Of a stretch of DNA of 64,000 nt, positions 10,590 through 22,538 are shown piece by piece. The translations under genes and the position numbers were made by a program. The DNA is from Castor canadensis. Its lineage: Eukaryota > Chordata > Mammalia > Rodentia > Castoridae. The stretch's first letter is position 1; each line of letters opens with the position of its first letter. Under the pieces are notes generated by a model, which saw only the letters and a program-made list of their open reading frames with translations, was not told the origin of the DNA and did no database searches. Location: contig NC_133389.1 of NCBI RefSeq assembly GCF_047511655.1, positions 28,541,501-28,605,500 of the forward strand, written 5' to 3'.

Positions 10590-11180
10590 CGTTGTTTTGG
10601 TAAATGGCGAGTTAAACAGATATATCCAAGCGTAAAATCTAAAAAATGTTCCCTCTGGGCGCCCGGGGGGTGTTGTTTGAAATCAACTACATATCAATTG
10701 AGCGGCGGCGAGCGGATCCGATGATAAATTCCAGTCCACAGACGCCTTATAAATTACATTTTTTTGTTCGCGATCTAGCCTCATCTCAGCTCCCCAGAGG
10801 CCCTTAGACTGAGAACTATGATTGTGTTGGAGGAACGTTTGCTCAGCTTGAGCGAGGCCATTAGCATCGCATGTGCCGGTCCGTCCCCCACCTCCCCCGT
10901 CGCCCCCCCACCCGCCCCTTTAACAAAATACAATATGTGCCTGGTAATTTTTCTGTTCATTATCTCATTGTTTTCTGTAAGTACAAGGTTAGATTGAATT
11001 ACTGCGGGCTCCGCTGTCTATTTGTAATTCTCCTTCCATGCCGAGCTGCTAATGAATGGGCAATTTAGTCAATTCTTTGTAACGGCTTCTTCTGTGCGCC
11101 AGTCACTTAATTACTCTGAACCTTTCTCACTGCTGCTTTATTGCACGGAAAGTCGGGACTGCTTGGAGGGCTTGGCACAG
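10590..11180. promoter_or_regulatory. Enhancer-like conserved non-coding block
   Basis: A repeat-free block combining retained CpGs (gcggcggcgagcgg, gttcgcgatc, gccggtccg) with dense homeodomain-type words: ccttataaattacatt (10745-10760), taatgaatg (11050-11058), caatttag (11061-11068), cacttaattac (11104-11114). It also has SOX-like words cattgtt (10966-10972) and ctttgt (11075-11080). This texture is typical of deeply conserved developmental enhancers. There is no long ORF or splice structure. The activity and target gene are unknown. Confidence 0.5.
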
Positions 11181-11197
11181 GATCTCCAGCCTCCAAA

Positions 11198-11218
11198 AAG
11201 GAAAAAAAAAAAAAAAAA
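11198..11218. repeat. Poly(A)-rich tract
   Basis: An A-run of about 16 preceded by AAAAAGG. No SINE or retrocopy body is recognised upstream, so it is a simple repeat. Confidence 0.8.
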
Positions 11219-12379
11219 GGAAATATTGTCAGAGGCAACCAGGATTCTGCGTCCTCTTTCTGTTCTTTCTGCAGCGGCTGGAAAAACGGCTCTGTGGCCT
11301 CCTTCTGCACACAGGGGTTTCTCTCTCTCCGTTGCTGACAGTTTGCCTTAATCCTGGCTGTGGCAGTCACTGTCAGGATGGCAGGAGGGTGTGGGTTCCT
11401 GCTCAGAGCACAGTCTTCTAGGGGGTAGTCCAGGAGTTTTAGAACATTATTTTCTTAGCCTGATTAGTTTGCTACTTTTCCTGTTTCAGTATCTCCAAGC
11501 CCTAGCCATTGGTCCTCTTTCTTTGCCTGTGTTCAGAGCAGCTTGCCCTTGTAGCATAGTGGCTGGGGGACCCGATTATGATCCTCATTCAGCAGAGGGA
11601 AACGCCAAGTCTAGGCACATGAAGGGACTTGCCTGGGGTCAATGGGCCAGGTATGGCAGAACCACAACTAGCACCCAGATCACCCAAGACCACTATCTTC
11701 TTCCCATTTCACCCTGTGCCCAAGGGGGCACTTCCAAATATTGTTTCCTACTGAGCTGAAGTGTTCCAAGGCGGAAATAAGAGAAGGCTGCCTTTAAATG
11801 ACCAGAATAAGTGGGAAAGGAATGATTTTCTGGCAGTTACAAGGAGGCTGAAAGACCTCAAGGATGAGGAACTCATTAAACAGAGCATCAGTCTATCAAG
11901 TGACACATTTGGATAGATCTGCCATGCTACCAAGATAGTTCTTTGCACACCAGTGTTAAAATGCAAGTATAATTTCTTGTCCAAACTAGGACACCATTCA
12001 AAGGGGGCACGTGGGGCTTCATTCTGGGATCATGGGAGTAAACTGGGGCTGTCTGGAGAAAACTATGTCGTATGGACACCCACGACATAGTAGGTAGGAA
12101 TGCTGTGCCCAGGACATGTCTTTGGTGTCACCCACCTTGATGGCATTACTGACAGAGGCATCTCACCAGCCCTACCCACCCCTATACTTACAAATATTCC
12201 CCATTGCAGCCCCTTGCTGCAATTCCCATCTCTGCCCGCGTCGGAAAGTGATGGATTCAACCAACGCTGAGTGAGCACTGGCTGGATAATAGAGACATAA
12301 GGATGGGAGACAAGATTTTCTGGTATTTCAATCTGACTTCTCTAGCAGAAGGGAGGTAAATGGTTTTGGAATGTTGCTA
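11219..12379. other. Unique sequence with MIR remnant
   Basis: A degraded reverse MIR-like stretch is visible at about 11560-11690 (attatgatcctcatt, agagggaaacgc, cacatgaagggacttgcc). The rest is unassigned. A 122-codon frame at 11391-11759 crosses this remnant and is not believed to be coding. Confidence 0.45.
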
Positions 12380-12693
12380 CTTTTCCAAAACAGGCTCCTG
12401 AAAGTGCCACATCCTTGTGTAGAAAGCTCTGCCCTCCTTTGGGGTCTGGCTTACTTCTACTCTTTCTTTGGATGTCAGTTTAAATGTTGCCTTCCCTGAT
12501 CACTGAAATTATATTAGAGTTCCTTAGAGCTTCTTAGTCTATTTCATGACATTCTTTATTTTTCTTCTTTATTACTTAGCACAGTTATAATTAAATTATT
12601 TGTGTAGCTATGTGTTCAATGTTTCTCTCCCCCTTCTCCTACCCAGCCCTAACCCTCTGTATGTGGCCCTCAATAAATACTTGTTCAATACCA
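12380..12693 (+). repeat. LINE L2 3' region
   Basis: The ancient L2 3' end is recognisable: 'gtttaaatgttgccttccct' followed by 'gatcactgaaatta', 'cttagcacagttataatta' and the closing 'ccctcaataaatacttgttc'. Confidence 0.7.
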
Positions 12694-12699
12694 GATCAC

Positions 12700-12930
12700 A
12701 TTTTCATAGCACTATGGGCACTTCTCATAAGTTTACTTATGAAACCTCATTACTGTGATGGGGGAGGCAGGATTTGAATCCATGCAGTCTGGAAAGAGCA
12801 TAGACTTTTGAGCCAGGAGATGTACCCTTCAGGTCTGGCTCAGTTTCATATCAGCAGTGTGCCTTTAGCAAAGTCACTGGACCCCCAGGCTCTGTTTTAT
12901 TTACCTATTCAATAGATGTACAATAAACTC
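12700..12930. repeat. Back-to-back MIR fragments
   Basis: A reverse MIR part (to about 12795: aggcaggatttgaatcca, tgcagtctgg) meets a forward MIR part (from about 12796: gagcatagacttttgagcca, agcaaagtcactgg). Confidence 0.55.
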
Positions 12931-14514
12931 ACATCTCACCATTTTGTCAGGAATGGCAAATGAAATGGTGTTATGTGCAAGTGTTTAAAATTCCTCAGGT
13001 CTGTGCAAATGACAGGTGTGATTGTTGGAAGCAGCCTTACCACTCACCTTCCTTTCAGCCCTGCTGGCATCTCCACAGTCCCCAGAGACACTGCATCATT
13101 CCTGGCTCCACACTTGCACTCACAAGCCTCGGGATGCAGTGCCCACCCTCTTAACCCTCTGTTGGTACCCCAGAGCCAGGCATGAAGCCTGGCACATGGA
13201 GATCTAGGAAAGCTCATTAAACAGCAGAACCAGCCGCCCTCCTGGGTCTAGCTTTAGCTCTAGCTCAGCTCTGCCAGTGTCTTCCTGGGTTGCTCCAGCG
13301 TTTCTGATCCCTCTCTCCTCTGTGCTCTGCACAGCTCACACTATCTGCAACGCATCGCATAGCACTTGATTCCACCCTGGCTGCACCTGTTTTCTGTCAA
13401 ACTGCAGGGTTGTGAAATCAATTTAGTGATCTTCAAGGAGGAGGAGAAGGAGGAGGAGGAGCACACAGTAGAAAATCCTGGGATACACCACGCTTAGAAA
13501 GGTGAGGCATGTATCAGGATGCTTGAGTTGCACACAAACACATGCACACATAGACACATGTGTTCAGTCACAGCTATGAGACCTGTGTCTTCATCTGAAC
13601 CCAAAAAGGTTTGCCAATCCTGCTTTCATGTCCCACTTGTGCAAGCTTGTCAGGGCCAGCCTGTCTTAAAACAGCGATCACTCACCTCTACCAGCGGTTT
13701 CTGACCTCCACCAGCAGGTTTGGGTTGAGCAAGGTGTTGTCTCTAGCCCACCTGCCTGTGTCTCTGGAGGGATGGAGGGCTTCAAGGGCCATTGCTCCCC
13801 AGGGATGACTCTGGTTGCTTACTTCTCCAGTGCTTGCTCATGCCAGGGCTGCCAGGGAGGGTGCTGCTGCCACACGCTCTCCTGTGGGTGTCTTGGGTGG
13901 CTGTGGGATCTCTGCTGCATCTCTGCTGTAGGTTCTCTTCCAGCAATGTTGTCACCTCTCTCTTGGGTCCTGGGTGTCCTGCTGAGAGCACAGCTTCTTG
14001 CAGGGCAGGACAAGCCCTTTCTCTTTTCTCTCCTCTCCCACCCGCCACATGGGAGCATGGCCCCATGTTTTAAGGCTTGCTATGTTTTGCCACCCTGAGC
14101 TCAGTTCCCTCACCTTCCTAGGATCTTGGAGAAAATTCAATGACAGAAAACATATGTGACAAGCCTGGCACAAAGAAAGCACTCAGGGAGCCCTCCATTT
14201 CTCCTTTCCAGCCATAGTTGGGATGGGGCAGGGAGCTGAATGGAAAATCCAGGAAGTTGGCTGTGTGGAAACAGTCAACTTCCACATGTGCCCAGACCCC
14301 TCCTAGAGATGGGTCCAGGTGCTCTGCACGCTACTGTAGTAGCAACCTGCAGGATGGGTGTGACTTGGATGCCCCAGGAAGCAGCTCTAAGTATTCTCCA
14401 AAGCCAGGGGTAGATGTGGCCTGTCATTGAGCTGTTTGTCATCTAAGCAGACTCCAGGGCCATGGAGGAGGGAGGGGCAGAAACCCTTGTCTTTTTGGAG
14501 CTCTCCTATGGCAG
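12931..14514. other. Unique sequence with GGA microsatellite
   Basis: Moderately GC-rich unique sequence with a short GGA/GGAGAA repeat at about 13436-13462. Several overlapping frames of 60-108 codons on both strands at 13.5-14.2 kb reflect base composition. No protein family is recognised. Confidence 0.5.
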
Positions 14515-14712
14515 GGCTTCATTCTGAGCACTTTTTGTAAATTAACTCATTCCATCTTCCTGATGACTCTGTAAGATAGATACTATTTAATCCCCATTTT
14601 ATAAATGAGGAAAACTGATCAAGTTCGGAGCTCCTATAACTTTCTCAAGGCCACCTAGGTAATCATCAGGGGCATTCACATTCAAACCTGGGTACTCTGG
14701 CTCTAGCCCAGA
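14515..14712 (-). repeat. MIR SINE, reverse
   Basis: A clear reverse MIR: 'tgtaaattaactcattccat', 'ccccattttataaatgagga', 'ttcaaacctgggtactctgg'. Confidence 0.8.
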
Positions 14713-16349
14713 GCCCAAAGGGAAGGCCTGGCCACCTTTAATCAGCTTTCAGACAGAAATGCAACAAGCTTTGTGAAACACTCCAGCAAAAAAAGCATAT
14801 ATTGTGGCTTTTAAAAACTTCATTCCTTTTGACATGCTTTTGGGACTCAAAGAAGCAATTCCAAACAAAAATCACAGATGATGAAGATTTTCTTCACAGT
14901 GTCATTTCAATAAAAGGAGAAAGAGAAAATTTACCTGCCAGCAAAAAGATGTCAATGTGTGATCTTGAACACCTATCAGCCTTAGATGGTACTTCTCATA
15001 GATGCCCCACCCCCCACCCCACCACTGCCTTGTGTACAGTTCCTTTGTGACAGTGAGTACCAGCGGCTGTTTGTCTGTCTGTCTCTCCACTAGACACTGA
15101 TACTGAGGACAGGGACTCTATTTTATCTACTTTTAGACCTCTACATTAAACAAAGGACAAATATCTGACTGAGTCTAGATAGTGGATATGTGTTGTCTGC
15201 ATAATTCTTTTACTTTTGCTGTGTGTTTGAAAATTTCATAGTAAAGTGTTGGAGGGGAAAAAAGAGTAGGTAAAGGAAAGGTATAAACAGATTATAATAA
15301 TAAGGGAAATCTTTACGCACATGAAAAAAGTCAGGAAGCAAACTAAGATTACACCTATACACAGGTATATGGAAAAATTTACAGAAAGAAATACATAAAA
15401 TGTTAGCAGAGTTTGGAGACAGTGACACTACGCATGATTTAAACTTTTCTTTTTTTCCATATATTTTCCATATCCTTTGCAATTGACAGGTTTTAGTTTT
15501 CTAATGAAATAAAATTCTTTTTCTTTGCTATGAGTCCTCAGCCCAGGTTTCTATAAGAGAAACAATGGTTCCCATCTTTAGGAAAGACAGTGAATAAAAA
15601 CAAAGGCAAACTTTGATTCCATGAAAGAAGTCTTTGCTTTACAAAAGGATTTTCAGAAGTTCCGCTTTCAAAGGTCAGCCCCCTTCAGACATGACAGAGA
15701 GAAGAAATACTCTGATTTCAGGGGGTATTGGAGCCCCCTCCTTGGCTTAGAAGGAGCTGGTCTTCTCAAAATGAGTCACCCTTCCCTGCTTATCCCTCCC
15801 CCTGCAGGTTTGGATCTTGGCCTAGGTACAATCTCTTGCTGTCTCTCAGGCAAGAGCAGAGGGAGTGACCTGAGCCAGTGGGTGATGGATGGTCCATCTC
15901 ATGCTCCATAAAGCTTGGCCCTCGTAGCCCCTCGGAGTGGGGGGTGGATGACATGAGACCCGTCCACACTAATCCAGCACATGAAACACCCCTGACCCAC
16001 ATCCAAGACACCGTCTGGCCACCCTGATCTTCCCAGCCTGGCCATAGTGATGGGGACTGCTACTTACTGAAATCCCCAGAGAAGTGATTTCCTATAATGC
16101 AATTCTTGTGGCCACCAGTCCCCAAGCACCCTGCCTCCCAGCCTCTTCTCACTGACTGTGTTCCCAGTGTTTGACTGCCTACCACGGGCATGTGCCCTGG
16201 ATGAGGCCAATGCTGATGTCCTGCAAGCACAGGGCTTTGCAGTTCTACCAGAAAGTGCTGAGCTCCTGGTTCTGACCTGATTCTCCCCGAGGCAATGCTC
16301 TTGAGCAAGTCCTGAAGTCACCATAGCTGGCTGGCAAGTTCCATCTTTC
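14713..16349. other. Unique sequence with small L2 remnant
   Basis: A short L2-like piece at about 15085-15165 (ctccactagacactgatac, gacagggactctattttatc). The remaining sequence is not recognised, and open frames up to about 99 codons have no family features. Confidence 0.4.
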
Positions 16350-16545
16350 AGAGCAACCAACATCTATTAAGCATCTATAATGAGTCCAAGGCTATGCTTG
16401 GGCCCTGTTAATTTTCACCTGATATTTTAGGGTCTAATGATAATCCTTATTTTCCCAGTGAGGTAACAGGCTCAGGAAGGTTAAATAACTTGAATAAGAC
16501 TAAAACTCCTAAGTGACTAACCTCAGATTTGAGCAAAACTTCTGA
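16350..16545 (-). repeat. MIR SINE, reverse
   Basis: Reverse MIR: 'aacatctattaagcatctat', 'gaggtaacaggctcaggaag', 'gttaaataacttgaataaga'. Confidence 0.75.
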
Positions 16546-16904
16546 AGTGTAACTGTCAAGCAAATGAAAAGGATTATGGATGTTTATGGGTGTTTTTGCC
16601 TCGAGGCACTCTTTGATAACACAAGTACAATTGGAAAAGTGGTTGTTAGTCATTCACAACTTCCTGGGAATTGATCAGCAAGATTTCTTCCCTAATAGCT
16701 TCCCAGGACCCAGGAAACTAGAGAAGGAGATTTGACTTAATGAGGGGGTGACTGGGTTCATTGGGTTAATGGGAAGAATAATTTGGGGAGGGGGGTAATC
16801 AAGTGAGGAAGGTAGGCCCTCAGGTCCTGAGGGTGGAGAGGATGATGAATTGAAACAAAACTCACTTCTGCCACCTCCTATTGATGGTTAAAGAGTGATC
16901 TCAA

Positions 16905-17195
16905 GCCACGTGTGGTGGTTCATGCCTGTAATCTCAGCTACTCAGAAAGTGGAGACAGGGAGGATCGTGGTTTGAGGCTAACCAGAGCAGTAAGGCAGGT
17001 ATGGTGGCACACCCCTGTGGTTCCAGCCATGTGGGAGGCCTCAGATAGGAGAATCACTATCTAAGGCTGGCCCTGGGCAAAAAAACCCAAGCTCTTAGAA
17101 AATAGCTAAAGCAAAAAAGGGCTTAGGTGTGACTGAAGAGGTAGAGCACCTGCCTAGCAAGCCTAAGGCTCTGAGTTCAAACTCCAGTTCCACAC
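16905..17195 (+). mobile_element. Three-part SINE: two B1-like units + ID-like unit
   Basis: Unit 1 (about 16905-16990) is B1-like with 'cacgtgtggtggttcatgcc' and 'gtaatctcagctactcag'. Unit 2 (about 16997-17080) is a second B1-like monomer, 'ggcaggtatggtggcacacc'. Unit 3 (about 17118-17192) is ID-like with 'gtagagcacctgcctagcaa' and 'gagttcaaactccagtt', ending in an A-rich tail. Most composite copies in this window have one B1-like part, so this arrangement is longer. Confidence 0.75.
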
Positions 17196-18220
17196 AAAAA
17201 GAAAAAAAGAAAAGGAAGAGTGAGTTCAGATCATTAGGAGAATCAGGAGCACTGGCTTCCTACCCAGTGGAACTGGGACAGGGAATTCGCCTGGAATCTA
17301 GCTTTGAAATCCAGTGGGGAACACAGAGAGCAGCTATGGCTCATTGCCTAAGAGCCCTGGGCTGTGATCTGGGACAGGTCTTTCCCCATCCCTCAACTTC
17401 AGGGTCCTCTCAAATGCACCCTGGGGAGCCTCCAGGGCTGGCACTGGGCTCACTTCCGAGACTGGGACCTCCACCAGAATTTCAGATACTGTGCAGATGG
17501 TATTGGGGGCAGATGGGTGGATCTCCTCCTCACCCTACACTTAGGAAGGACCCTGAAGGAGAGACTGGGAGGTACTGTCTCACTTGGCCTTGATCTTGAG
17601 TAGAGTCTACCTCCAGCTCTGAAATCAGCTCTCCTGACTGTTCCATGTGAGACCTCAAGTAGAGACTGCATGTTGTCACCTCTAGATCCTTAGCGCCATC
17701 CATTGTGCCTGGTACTGTGGTAAGTAGTTGCTCATGGCAACGTGTTGTATAAATGAACAAAAGATTAGAATTTGCACCTATTAGAATTCAGATCATAAAG
17801 CTTAAGAATGAGGAGATACTGTTCTGAGAGTGCAAAGACTTGAAACTTACATCTAACCCAAGTTCTCATTGCCTATCCTTCCTCTTCAACTATTCACAAG
17901 AGACATCTCTCACTTAACAGATGGAAAAACTGGGACCCAGAGAAGAGATATAACTTAAAAGCTTACATATGCGAAGACTTCTCACAAATGAGGAAACTGA
18001 GGCTAAGGAGTGAGGATGATGTCATATGGCCCTACAGCTCAGCAGTAGTGGGGTGGAGACAAAAATCCATCTTCCAAACCATAGTCCAGTGCAGCTTAAC
18101 AATCACAGAGCTCAAGCAGCTCTGGTAACCAGCCCCAGGTTCCCATGGCAACTGTGGAACAAACCATCTTCTTTGGGTAGCATTGACTCATTCTTCATGT
18201 TGTTTTTCTTTTTCTTTTAG
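17196..18220. other. Unique sequence with MIR remnants
   Basis: Short reverse MIR fragments at about 17920-17960 and 17985-18065 (aatgaggaaactgaggctaa). A 154-codon frame (17129-17593) begins inside the SINE and runs into unique sequence with no recognisable domain, so it is treated as chance. Confidence 0.45.
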
Positions 18221-18296
18221 GGGAAATACATTCTTTACCCTCCCAAAATGGATTCATTCATGAAAGGAAGAAACTAGGACACCTTTCAGAAAACAG
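18221..18296 (+). other. Candidate orphan exon
   Basis: A strong acceptor-like stretch (tgtttttctttttcttttag) ends at 18220, with a branch-point-like 'attgactc' about 35 nt upstream. A donor-like cag|gtat follows at 18296/18297. The enclosed 76 nt is not a multiple of three and has no protein resemblance, so it would suit a non-coding or UTR exon. Transcription is not shown. Confidence 0.2.
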
Positions 18297-18539
18297 GTAT
18301 CCAGGAAGAAAATGAAGACCCTGGCCGATGAAGGCTTAGAGCGGCATCTGGATTGAAATGTGTAGCTAAATAGAATTCATGATGTGGAGAAACCCAATCA
18401 AGGACCTCAGTTTGGGATTCCTTGGCTTACCTTTGCTGTCCTTTTCTGCATATTTCTTCCTAAGTTATAATAGCCTTTAAATGGGTATCAAAAACGTTAC
18501 CTGTACCCTGCAGCTCATGGTTCCTAAAGGTTTCTACCA

Positions 18540-18660
18540 TGTTTATTTCACTTAATCTTATGGAGTAGACAGAGCAGACATTACCATTTTACAGATGGGG
18601 AAACTGAGGCCCAAGGAGATGGAGGTCACAGGGCTAGTGAGGAAGTCCTCAGCAGGTGGA
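18540..18660 (-). repeat. MIR SINE, reverse
   Basis: Reverse MIR core: 'taccattttacagatgggga', 'aactgaggcccaaggagatg', 'gaggtcacagggctagtgag'. Confidence 0.75.
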
Positions 18661-19079
18661 ATTCTCCTTCTCTGAAGAGATCAAGGATGGACACCTGGTA
18701 TGTGTTGGACACTTGCTAGACACTAGGAAACCTCAGTGAGGGCTCAGCACCCAGGGTTAGAGCCAGCAAACAAGGAGCTAGATGGAAACTGAAATTCATC
18801 CATGTGCCATGGAGGGACCCCTCCAGAATGACCAGGGATGTATTGCTAAGGGACTGGCATTTAACTTGAGAGCCAAATGGTGGAGAAGAGCCAGAACAGG
18901 AAGGGCAGGAAGAATAGCCACTTGGAGGGAACAGCCTGTGTGGCTGCAGCTGTGCTATGCAGTATGAATGGGACATGAGGGGGAAGGTGAGGCTGGGAGC
19001 AGAGTCTTGGGCTGGATGATTTCAGCCCTACAGGCCATGTAAGAGGTGTGTCAGCCATCAAAAGCACCTTCATTCCTGT

Positions 19080-19605
19080 ATACCCAACATGTGGGCATTT
19101 GCACCCACAGTCATGCATGTGCGCACACACAGGCACACATGTGCACTGACATGTATACACATGGACATGAGCCTACACACAAAACAGTTCTCTTACAACA
19201 CATTGTCATCTGCATTCAATTGCGTACCTGTGCACACGCAAATGCACACTTACTCCCATTTAACCAAACATTTGGTATACACACAAACATCCATGCATTT
19301 GCATGCCCTCACTTGAACACAGGAGCTTGACATATCCACGTGCACTGATGCATCTATGTAAACACACATGGACATGCATATATACACAAAAACACAGATG
19401 CACAGTTCTCTTCACACCACATTGTCATCAGCAGCTGAATATACTTGCATGCCTATGGATGCACAAGTGCACACTTACATCCACCCACGTGCCCGTTCAT
19501 AACTGCACAAAAGCACTCTTGTGCACATGCATGCTATATCTCACAAATGCATGCATGCATAAATGTGTATGTAGGTACTGACATGTGCACTGACATAGGT
19601 TCTCA
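19080..19605. repeat. Degenerate CA/TG-rich tandem array, ~200-225-bp period
   Basis: About 525 bp of alternating purine-pyrimidine sequence (cacacatgtgcac-type words). It holds diverged long repeat units: 'gtgcactgac' (19141) recurs at 19340, 'cagttctctt' (19185) at 19403, and 'cacact' before 'tacat/tactc' (19245) at 19470. A further 'gtgcactgac' near 19581 suggests a third partial unit. His/Thr-rich open frames here are composition artefacts. Confidence 0.7.
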
Positions 19606-21476
19606 CAGGTGCTTGTGAACAGCCTACACCAAGCCCTGCTCAGATGAGCTCCAGCCTCAGATAAACTTCTCTGCTGGTTGGTTATAATCTTTCATTGGAA
19701 CTGACACGTTGATAGCCCCAGTTTTTCTAGGAAGTGACCTTCATGCCGGCTATTGATTTCTAGTGGCTATCAGGCACCTGCCACTGGAGTGACAGGCCTG
19801 GTCGGAGGTCAGCCCTTAAATAAAGCTTCTGGATTACTAAGCACCAGCCACTACAGTGAAAATGGAAATTGGCAGCCCTGTGTCTTTTATGGGGTGGACT
19901 CTGCTGATGGGTTTCAGCCCTGAGTGACCCTCTTGTGTGTATACCACAGACCCCAGGTGTTGTAGGTGCCCACAGGTGTCTGTCTTGCAGGGAAGCTGGC
20001 TGAAGGCTGTGGGCGGTGGCAGAGCTTCCAGGGCCTGAAGTCCCCTACATGCTGCTTTCCAGCAGAGCCCAGCATTCAGGTAACAGACAATTGCACAGGA
20101 CCCAAGACCCACAGGTGACTCACTTGATGGTCTTGGGCAGGTAGGTGGTGTCACTTTTCTGAGCTTTGGTTACTTCCCCTCATCCTGTCACCTCTACACC
20201 ACCACCACACTCTCTATATCCCATCCTGTCTCAGGAGGCTGTGAACACATGGACATAAGTCGAGGAGCAGACGACATTGGACATGCATGAGTTGTGTACA
20301 GCCTGGATGACGGGGCTGCTGGAACCCGTGTTCTAAAACAGTACCACTACTAACCACAGGCTGCACTTACTGACCAAATGCTGATTTGATGGCCCACCAG
20401 CCCCTCAGGCTGGAGTTACAGGGCAAGGCGTGGGAGTTGGTGAGGGGCAGAAGGAACTTTCTGGACCTCAAAAGCTTTGCCTTTGCCACTCTTGACAGGT
20501 GGAATTCACACTGGTTTTCAGGGCCCGTGCAGCAGATTTTGAACTTCCAGCTAGACAGCAATCAAATCTAACAACCCAACACCATCCGAAAAGGCTTCTG
20601 CCCTGCCCTGAAATGCACCTCTGTTCCCACCATCTGGGTAAATGCCATCCCCATCCTGAGGGCTGTCCAGATCCCCCAGCCCACAGGAGCCAGGGAGCAC
20701 TGAACACTCCTTTCCGTTCAGCCTTTGAAGATGCATTCAGCTTTCCTTCTGAACATGGGTGTGAGTCATTTCCACCTCAAATCTGAATTTACAACAACAA
20801 AACTTGGAAATCATCTGGCTTGGAAAAAGTCAAAATGGCCTCCATTTCCCAGGTTCTAGTACCTGTTAGTACATCTGCCCTTCCTTGGCTCAACCTGTGT
20901 GTCTGATGACCTTTCTATCCTGTGTGTTGCTCTAGTACAGGGGTGTTGATTGAGGTTTGTATGTCCTGAAGGGAGGATGAGCAGAAATTAGAAAGAGCTA
21001 CAAGTTAATTATTTGGCAAAGAAAGTAACACATTTAACAAAATGAGAGAAGCAAGAGTGACTGGTATACCCAGAAACTCAGATAAGCCCCTCGTGTTGAA
21101 AGGAAGACACTCAACCCATCTGGGTGGGATCATAATCCAGGCCTTTAGCCACAACTTGCAGATGGAGCAGGCCCACCTGCTAGACAGCATGTGGCCACAG
21201 GGTTCAGGAAGACTCAGGGTCACACGATTTCTGTGTGTGGTTGGGCTGTTTTATTTGGTTTATGTATATATAACCTAATACTTACTCCTTAATCTGCAAA
21301 ATGCATTGTAAAGTAGACACTCCAGGAACCAGCTTGTTTTACAAACAAGCACAAAAGATGTGCAGAAAATTGCCATTTTTTTTTCCACAGAGGGCCTGGG
21401 ATGACTTATAATTAAAACCTATGTGCAATTGTTAAAACAGCAATAATAAACATTGGACAACATCTCATGGTTTTTT
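19606..21476. other. Unique sequence with MIR remnants
   Basis: A forward MIR-like remnant lies at about 20105-20190 (cttgggcaggtaggtggtg) and a weaker reverse one at about 21260-21400. Overlapping frames up to 105 codons (20.3-20.8 kb) show no family features. Confidence 0.4.
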
Positions 21477-21628
21477 AAAAATGTTTTTTTGAGGCAGGGT
21501 TTTGCTATGCAGCCAAAGCTGGCTTAAGAACTTGCTGTGTAGCCCAGGCTGGCTTCAAACTTTCAATCCTCCTGCGTCAGCCTCCCAAGTGCTGGGATTA
21601 CAGGCATGAGTTACCATGCCTGGCTCTA
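21477..21628 (-). mobile_element. B1 (7SL-derived) SINE
   Basis: Reverse B1: T-run, 'gaggcagggttttgctatgc', 'cttgctgtgtagcccaggct', 'agcctcccaagtgctgggat', 'tacaggcatgagttaccatg'. The T-rich flanks 'ttttttaaaaat' and 'ttttttaaaatt' are probably the target-site duplication. Confidence 0.9.
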
Positions 21629-22044
21629 TTTTTTAAAATTTAAATATTTAACTTTTACAGAGACTAAATCTCCTAGCTGATGTCGGCTAAGAAATACTGC
21701 ACTCACAAAGTTCTATACCAACCTGATAAAGTGACTGAAATGTCACAGAGTGGCACCTAGGGATCTTTTTATAATGTAAGCATCACTAGCAGAGGCACTG
21801 GAGTTCCACCCACCACCCTGGGGCCAGGGCGTCAGATACTGCCTGGTGAAGGGGTTGCTATGGTGCAAACAGGCTGCTGAGATAGAGGCCAGCAGGTGTG
21901 GAGCTCTGCAAACAATGGAAAACATATAAACATCTCTTGACCCAGGTCAAGTATGCAATCAGAAAATATTCAGGAGCCAACAAGCATGGCTGACCAAGTC
22001 CTTATCTTGGGAGCCAGAGCACAAAACCACAGCAAGACCCAACA

Positions 22045-22180
22045 CCAGAGTTCAGGAAAATTGAATTTCATACCCAGCTCTGTCACTTGCCAGCTGAGCA
22101 CCCTGGAGCAAACCATCTCTCTCCTTTAGACTGCAGTCTCCTCACCTGCAAACTGGGGCCGGGAGTTTCAACCATTCAAT
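22045..22180 (+). repeat. MIR SINE
   Basis: Forward MIR: 'tacccagctctgtcacttgc', 'cagtctcctcacctgcaaac', then 'tggggccggga'. Confidence 0.7.
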
Positions 22181-22339
22181 AAATGGTTGCAATGGTTGAG
22201 CAACACATAAGCGGGTTCGTAACATGCCTGCCATCTATTTATGCTGCTCAGTAAATGGCTAGTGTTAGGGAAGTGTAGGTCAGTCATGGTCATAGCTTAT
22301 GGTACCCACTGCCCAATTTTTCTCACAATTAGAGCTAGC

Positions 22340-22538
22340 CAGTGGTTCACAAAGGGGTGATTTTTGTTCCTCTCCCCAGAGAACAATTCAGCAATGTCTG
22401 GAATAATGTTTGGTTGCCATATCTGGGACAAGGGTGGCACAGGAAGCTGGGATGGTAAACATCCTACCATGCACAGGACAGCACAAGACAAAGGACCATC
22501 TGGCCCCAAACAGCAAGAGTACTGAGGATGAGAAACCC
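22340..22538 (+). mobile_element. MER20-type hAT-Charlie DNA element
   Basis: A full-length-like element with start 'cagtggttcacaaaggggtg', internal 'agcaatgtctggaataatg', 'aaacatcctaccatgcacag' and end 'gatgagaaacccc'. Non-autonomous, with no transposase. Confidence 0.8.

Noticed and set aside
17129..17593. 154-codon plus-strand frame
   Set aside because: Begins inside the ID-like unit of a SINE and its tail, then runs into unique sequence without any domain.
22169..22189. 8-bp perfect inverted repeat caaccatt...aatggttg
   Set aside because: Short, at the edge of a MIR copy, and expected by chance at this scale.
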